From positions 1 through 7,770 of the forward strand of contig JALHSW010000648.1 in NCBI GenBank assembly GCA_022865365.1: DNA of 7,770 nucleotides, given 5' to 3'. This stretch comes from Acidimicrobiia bacterium (GTDB lineage: Bacteria; Actinomycetota; Acidimicrobiia; IMCC26256; PALSA-555). The notes beneath the pieces were generated by a model that worked only from the letters and a program-made list of their open reading frames with translations, made no database searches and was not told the DNA's origin. Shown here piece after piece: positions 5,814 through 7,770 of this stretch. Position 1 is the first letter of the stretch; the number at the start of each line of letters is the position of its first letter. The translations under genes and the position numbers were made by a program.

Positions 5814-7150
5814 GGCGCGACTGCGCCGGTGACCTGCCACCTCGGTCCGAGGTAGCGCCCCATGAGGCCGACCCCGCGGGCGAGGAACCACAGCGCCAGC
5901 GCGCCCCAGAGAGCGACGACGCCACCGCCCGCCATCGTCACGAGCAACGCGGCAGGCGCGTAGACGAGGAACGTCGCCGCGACCATCGCGACGGCGAGGA
6001 AGCGTTGGTCGCCCGCACCGATCAGCACGCCGTCGAGCACGAAGACCATCGCGTTGAGCGGCTGGAGGACCCCGACCACGACGATGAGCTGGTCGGCGAG
6101 GTGGCGCACGCCCGGATCGTCGGTGAACAGCGGTACGAGCCACGGGCGACTCACGATGAGCACGATCCCGAAGCCGAATCCGATCACCACGCCCCACTCC
6201 ATCATCCGACGCGCCGCGGCTCGTGCCCGATGGGCATCGGCGCTGCCGAGGAAGCGACCGACCATCGCTTGGCCCGCGATCGCGAGCGCGTCGAGCGACA
6301 GCGCGAGGAACAGGAAGATCCCGAACGCGATCTGGTTCGCCGCGACCGCATCGTCGGAGATGCGGGCCGCGAGGTTGGTCGTGGCGAGGAACACGACGAG
6401 CAGTGACGCAGTGCGCACGATGAGTGGGCCGCCGACGACGGCCGTCTGGCGCATCCCCGCCCGCGACGGGCGCAGCGATGCGGACTCGAGCCGGACCGAC
6501 CGCACGACGATCGCCACGAACGCGCTTGCCGCGGCGATCTGCGCGATCACCGTGCCCCACGCCGATCCGGCGATGCCCCAGTCGAAGCCGTAGACGAACA
6601 GAATCTCGAGCGCGAGGTTGAGCAGTGCTGCGCCGACGGCGATGTAGAGGGTGGTGCGCGTGTCCTGCATGCCGCGCAGATACCCGGTGCCGGCGAGCGC
6701 GACGAGCAGCGCCGGTGCCCCGAGGAGGCTGATCCGCAGGTACTCGAGCGCGAACGGTGCGATGTTGGCGGACGCCCCCATCGCGTCGACGATCCACGAT
6801 GACGTGAGCAGCCCGATGAGCATGACCGCGACGCCGAGGCCGAGCGCCAGCCACGCGCCGTCGACCCCGAGCTCGGCCGCGACCCGTCGATCCCCGGCCC
6901 CCAGGCGACGCGCCACGGCTGCCGTCGTGGAGTACGCGAGGAAGTTGAACAAGGCGAAGGCCGCGGTGAGGACGGCGCCGGCCACGGCCAGGCCGGCGAG
7001 CGGGCGGGTGCCGAGCTGGCCGACGATCGCCGTATCGACCAGCACGTACAGCGGTTCGGCGGCGAGGGCCCCGAACGCGGGGAGCGCCAGGCGCCAGATC
7101 TCGCGGTCGTGCGGGCTGGTCCGAGCCGGGAGGAGCCTCGGCCGATCCAT
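5810..7150 (-). CDS. MATE family transporter, DinF-like
   Basis: A 446-residue integral membrane protein with about 12 predicted membrane helices in two homologous halves. MATE proteins exchange H+ or Na+ for organic cations, drugs or metabolites. The DinF-type signature in helix 1, ALPAFGALAAEPLYVLVDTA (residues 22-41), carries D39, at the position of the coupling Asp of DinF transporters, and continues into IVGQLG. GTGYLRGMQDTRTTLYI (154-170), AANQIAFGIFLF (270-281), AIAGQAMVGRFLG (290-302) and DGVLIGAGDQRFL (373-385) are also family-typical. ATG 7150 lies 7 nt after a TAGCCT box with no Shine-Dalgarno site, suggesting leaderless transcription. It is the first gene of the operon and overlaps the acyltransferase start by 4 bp. 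Close coupling with an acyltransferase and an SDR hints at a lipid-related or acylated substrate, but generic drug efflux is equally possible. Confidence 0.93.
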   Translation of the reverse strand: MDRPRLLPARTSPHDREIWRLALPAFGALAAEPLYVLVDTAIVGQLGTRPLAGLAVAGAVLTAAFALFNFLAYSTTAAVARRLGAGDRRVAAELGVDGAWLALGLGVAVMLIGLLTSSWIVDAMGASANIAPFALEYLRISLLGAPALLVALAGTGYLRGMQDTRTTLYIAVGAALLNLALEILFVYGFDWGIAGSAWGTVIAQIAAASAFVAIVVRSVRLESASLRPSRAGMRQTAVVGGPLIVRTASLLVVFLATTNLAARISDDAVAANQIAFGIFLFLALSLDALAIAGQAMVGRFLGSADAHRARAAARRMMEWGVVIGFGFGIVLIVSRPWLVPLFTDDPGVRHLADQLIVVVGVLQPLNAMVFVLDGVLIGAGDQRFLAVAMVAATFLVYAPAALLVTMAGGGVVALWGALALWFLARGVGLMGRYLGPRWQVTGAVAP

Positions 7151-7157
7151 GGCGCCG

Positions 7158-7163
7158 AGGCTA
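7158..7163 (-). promoter_or_regulatory. Candidate -10 box of leaderless MATE operon promoter
   Basis: On the minus strand TAGCCT is followed by 7 nt and the ATG at 7150, with no ribosome binding site in between. The hexamer is identical to the one before the acetyltransferase gene at 2391-2396. No -35 consensus is visible; the region expected to hold it overlaps a perfect palindrome. Confidence 0.55.
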
Positions 7164-7171
7164 CGGCCCGC

Positions 7172-7186
7172 CGGCCGGACCGGCCG
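7172..7186. promoter_or_regulatory. 15-bp perfect palindrome over the MATE -35 region; possible operator
   Basis: CGGCCGG-A-CCGGCCG has 7-bp perfect arms around a single A at 7179. With a 17-bp spacer from the TAGCCT box the -35 hexamer would fall at 7181-7186, inside the right arm. A dimeric repressor bound here would block the transporter operon, and transporter genes are often controlled this way, but no regulator gene is in the window and GC-only palindromes arise readily in this background. Confidence 0.3.
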
Positions 7187-7215
7187 CCCTCATCGGACCC
7201 CGTGCATTCCACGCC

Positions 7216-7268
7216 CTCTTCATTGAACGGTGGGTTTCGCTCAGCGGTACTCACGTTGCAATGAAGGG
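7216..7268. repeat. Imperfect inverted repeat in the divergent intergenic region
   Basis: The left arm CTCTTCATTGAACG (7216-7229) pairs with the right arm CGTTGCAATGAAGGG (7254-7268), allowing one bulged base (C7259) and one G-T pair next to the outer end. The core is TTCATTG with AACG, and the spacer is 24 nt. It lies in the most AT-rich part of the 180-bp gap between the transporter and the small gene at 7331. It could be an operator or a leader hairpin; nothing else in the sequence decides this. Confidence 0.35.
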
Positions 7269-7330
7269 CTCTGACGCGATCGCGGCCGCTCGGAGAGGTA
7301 GGTGTCACACCCCCATGCGAACCTCTACTC

Positions 7331-7732
7331 ATGGGTGGAGTACCCGACAAGCCCCGCAGCGGGGCACCGGTGTTGTGGTTCGCAGATGCGGCCCGGAGGC
7401 TCGGGGCTGCCACACGGGCCGGCGGCCTCGTGGTGCCGGCCTTCCGCTGCCCGCCCCGCGTCCCCGGCGCCACTCGTACGGTTCGGCGCTATCCGGGGGG
7501 TGCCGTCGTCTCGGTCACCCTCAAGAATCGACTCCGCGACGAGGTCGCGGCCGACATGGTCGAGGGCGTCCTCGTCGTCAACCACCTCGAGGGGGAGGCC
7601 GCGCTCCGCTTCCGCACCGCGCTGCTCGAGGCGACGGGTGCGCACCCCCATCCCCCAGCTCCGTCCGACGTACCCTCGACGCCACCCCCCTCGGGGGCCC
7701 GGGTGGCGGAACGGCAGACGCAGGCGGCTTAA
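7331..7732 (+). CDS. Hypothetical protein whose 3' end overlaps tRNA-Leu
   Basis: A 133-residue frame with G/C-rich third positions. I do not recognise a named family. Residues 14-55 (VLWFADAARRLGAATRAGGL, then PAFRCPPRVPGATRTVRRYP) and 56-102 (GGAVVSVTLKNRLRD, EVAADMVEGVLVVNHLEGE, ALRFRTALLEA) look like a compact, basic alpha/beta domain. Residues 104-122 are a Pro/Ser-rich low-complexity tail. Residues 123-133 (ARVAERQTQAA) are simply the tRNA 5' half translated, and the only in-frame stop, TAA 7730-7732, is the tRNA anticodon. The start is uncertain: ATG 7331 lacks a ribosome binding site and a well-placed -10 box, and GTG 7370 (residue 14), just before the conserved-looking LWFADAARR, is a plausible alternative. 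No signal peptide or membrane segment is visible. It is transcribed divergently from the transporter operon. Confidence 0.6.
   Translation: MGGVPDKPRSGAPVLWFADAARRLGAATRAGGLVVPAFRCPPRVPGATRTVRRYPGGAVVSVTLKNRLRDEVAADMVEGVLVVNHLEGEAALRFRTALLEATGAHPHPPAPSDVPSTPPPSGARVAERQTQAA
7671..7676 (+). promoter_or_regulatory. Weak candidate -10 box for the tRNA-Leu gene
   Basis: TACCCT fits TANNNT and ends 20 nt before the mature tRNA 5' end, which would give a leader of about 13 nt. It lies inside the coding frame of the upstream small gene. No -35 is recognisable. If real, it would let the tRNA be made independently of the overlapping gene. Confidence 0.3.
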
Positions 7733-7770
7733 ACCCGCCGGCTCCTTCGGGAGCGTGGGGGTTCGAATCC
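7697..7770 (+). tRNA. tRNA-Leu (anticodon UAA), 3' end cut by window edge
   Basis: The cloverleaf can be read base by base. The acceptor 5' strand is GCCCGGG (7697-7703), then U8 and G9. The D stem is GCG/CGC (7706-7708 with 7719-7721), with the conserved GG at 7713-7714. The anticodon stem GGCGG/CCGCC (7723-7727 with 7735-7739) has loop CTTAAAC and anticodon TAA at 7730-7732. The long class II variable arm is GCTCC-TTCG-GGAGC (7741-7754), typical of leucine tRNA. The T stem starts GGGGG (7757-7761) with loop TTCGAAT (7762-7768). The remaining T-stem bases, the 3' acceptor strand and CCA lie outside the window. Confidence 0.96.

Noticed and set aside
5814..6854. Open frame upstream of the acyltransferase start, antiparallel in phase through the MATE gene.
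   Set aside because: The translation is Arg/Gly-rich low-complexity sequence, while the MATE frame shows clear membrane helices and motifs. The ATGA overlap marks the true start at 5813.
7351..7365. Palindrome GCCCCGCAGCGGGGC near the start of the small gene at 7331.
   Set aside because: It lies inside a codon-biased frame, has no T-run and a 3-nt loop; GC-only palindromes of this size are expected by chance here.
7685..7697. C-run/G-run stem (CCCCC with GGGGG) just before the tRNA.
   Set aside because: It would use the first tRNA base and compete with the acceptor stem. Probably a homopolymer coincidence, though it could modulate 5' processing.
1..7770. Looked for mobile elements, CRISPR arrays, toxin-antitoxin or defence genes.
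   Set aside because: No transposase or recombinase motifs, direct-repeat arrays or paired small toxin-like genes are present. The tRNA-Leu could be an integration site, but its 3' end, where integration would occur, is outside the window.

Overview
The window is a GC-rich (roughly 70% by eye), densely coded chromosomal segment of an actinobacterium. The evidence is strong G/C preference at third codon positions, the DUF501-Ppx gene pair typical of Actinobacteria, an Rv0501/Rv0502-like reductase-acyltransferase pair, and TANNNT boxes 6-7 nt before start codons with no Shine-Dalgarno site, the actinobacterial leaderless pattern. An Acidimicrobiia-like lineage is my best guess, but that is inference. 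I see no insertion sequence, phage gene, CRISPR array or sign of recent transfer. This is core chromosome, and I found no convincing new defence or mobile system.

Layout, left to right. (1) 1-1748, plus strand: the 3' end of a DUF501 gene, a 4-bp-overlapping exopolyphosphatase/GppA-family gene, and a small unrecognised helical protein, probably one transcription unit. In other actinobacteria DUF501 and ppx follow eno and a divIC-like gene, so those are expected just upstream. (2) 1758-2366, minus: oligoribonuclease (orn), convergent with the small gene (9-bp gap) and divergent from the next gene (36-bp gap). (3) 2403-3014, plus: a RimJ/RimL-like GNAT acetyltransferase. (4) 3065-7150, minus: a compact four-gene operon read from 7150 downwards: MATE/DinF transporter, LPLAT acyltransferase, extended SDR, crotonase-fold protein. 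Its junctions are 4-bp overlap, 4-bp overlap and 2-bp gap. (5) 7151-7330: a 180-bp divergent regulatory region with a leaderless promoter for the transporter, a 15-bp perfect palindrome and an imperfect inverted repeat. (6) 7331-7770, plus: a small hypothetical protein whose 3' end runs into a tRNA-Leu(UAA) gene cut off by the window edge.

How the parts may work together: DUF501/Ppx belong to a housekeeping cluster with polyphosphate or (p)ppGpp-linked metabolism, and Orn finishes RNA turnover by degrading 2-5-mers and pGpG. The minus-strand operon joins a membrane exporter or flippase-like transporter, an acyltransferase, a reductase/epimerase-fold protein and an acyl-CoA-binding-fold protein. 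That suggests lipid or acyl-compound handling at the membrane, but the substrate cannot be read from sequence. The most notable local features are the paired leaderless promoters between orn and the acetyltransferase, a perfect 16-bp inverted repeat between the converging acetyltransferase and crotonase genes, a crotonase lacking both hydratase glutamates, and a reading frame whose only stop codon is the tRNA-Leu anticodon.
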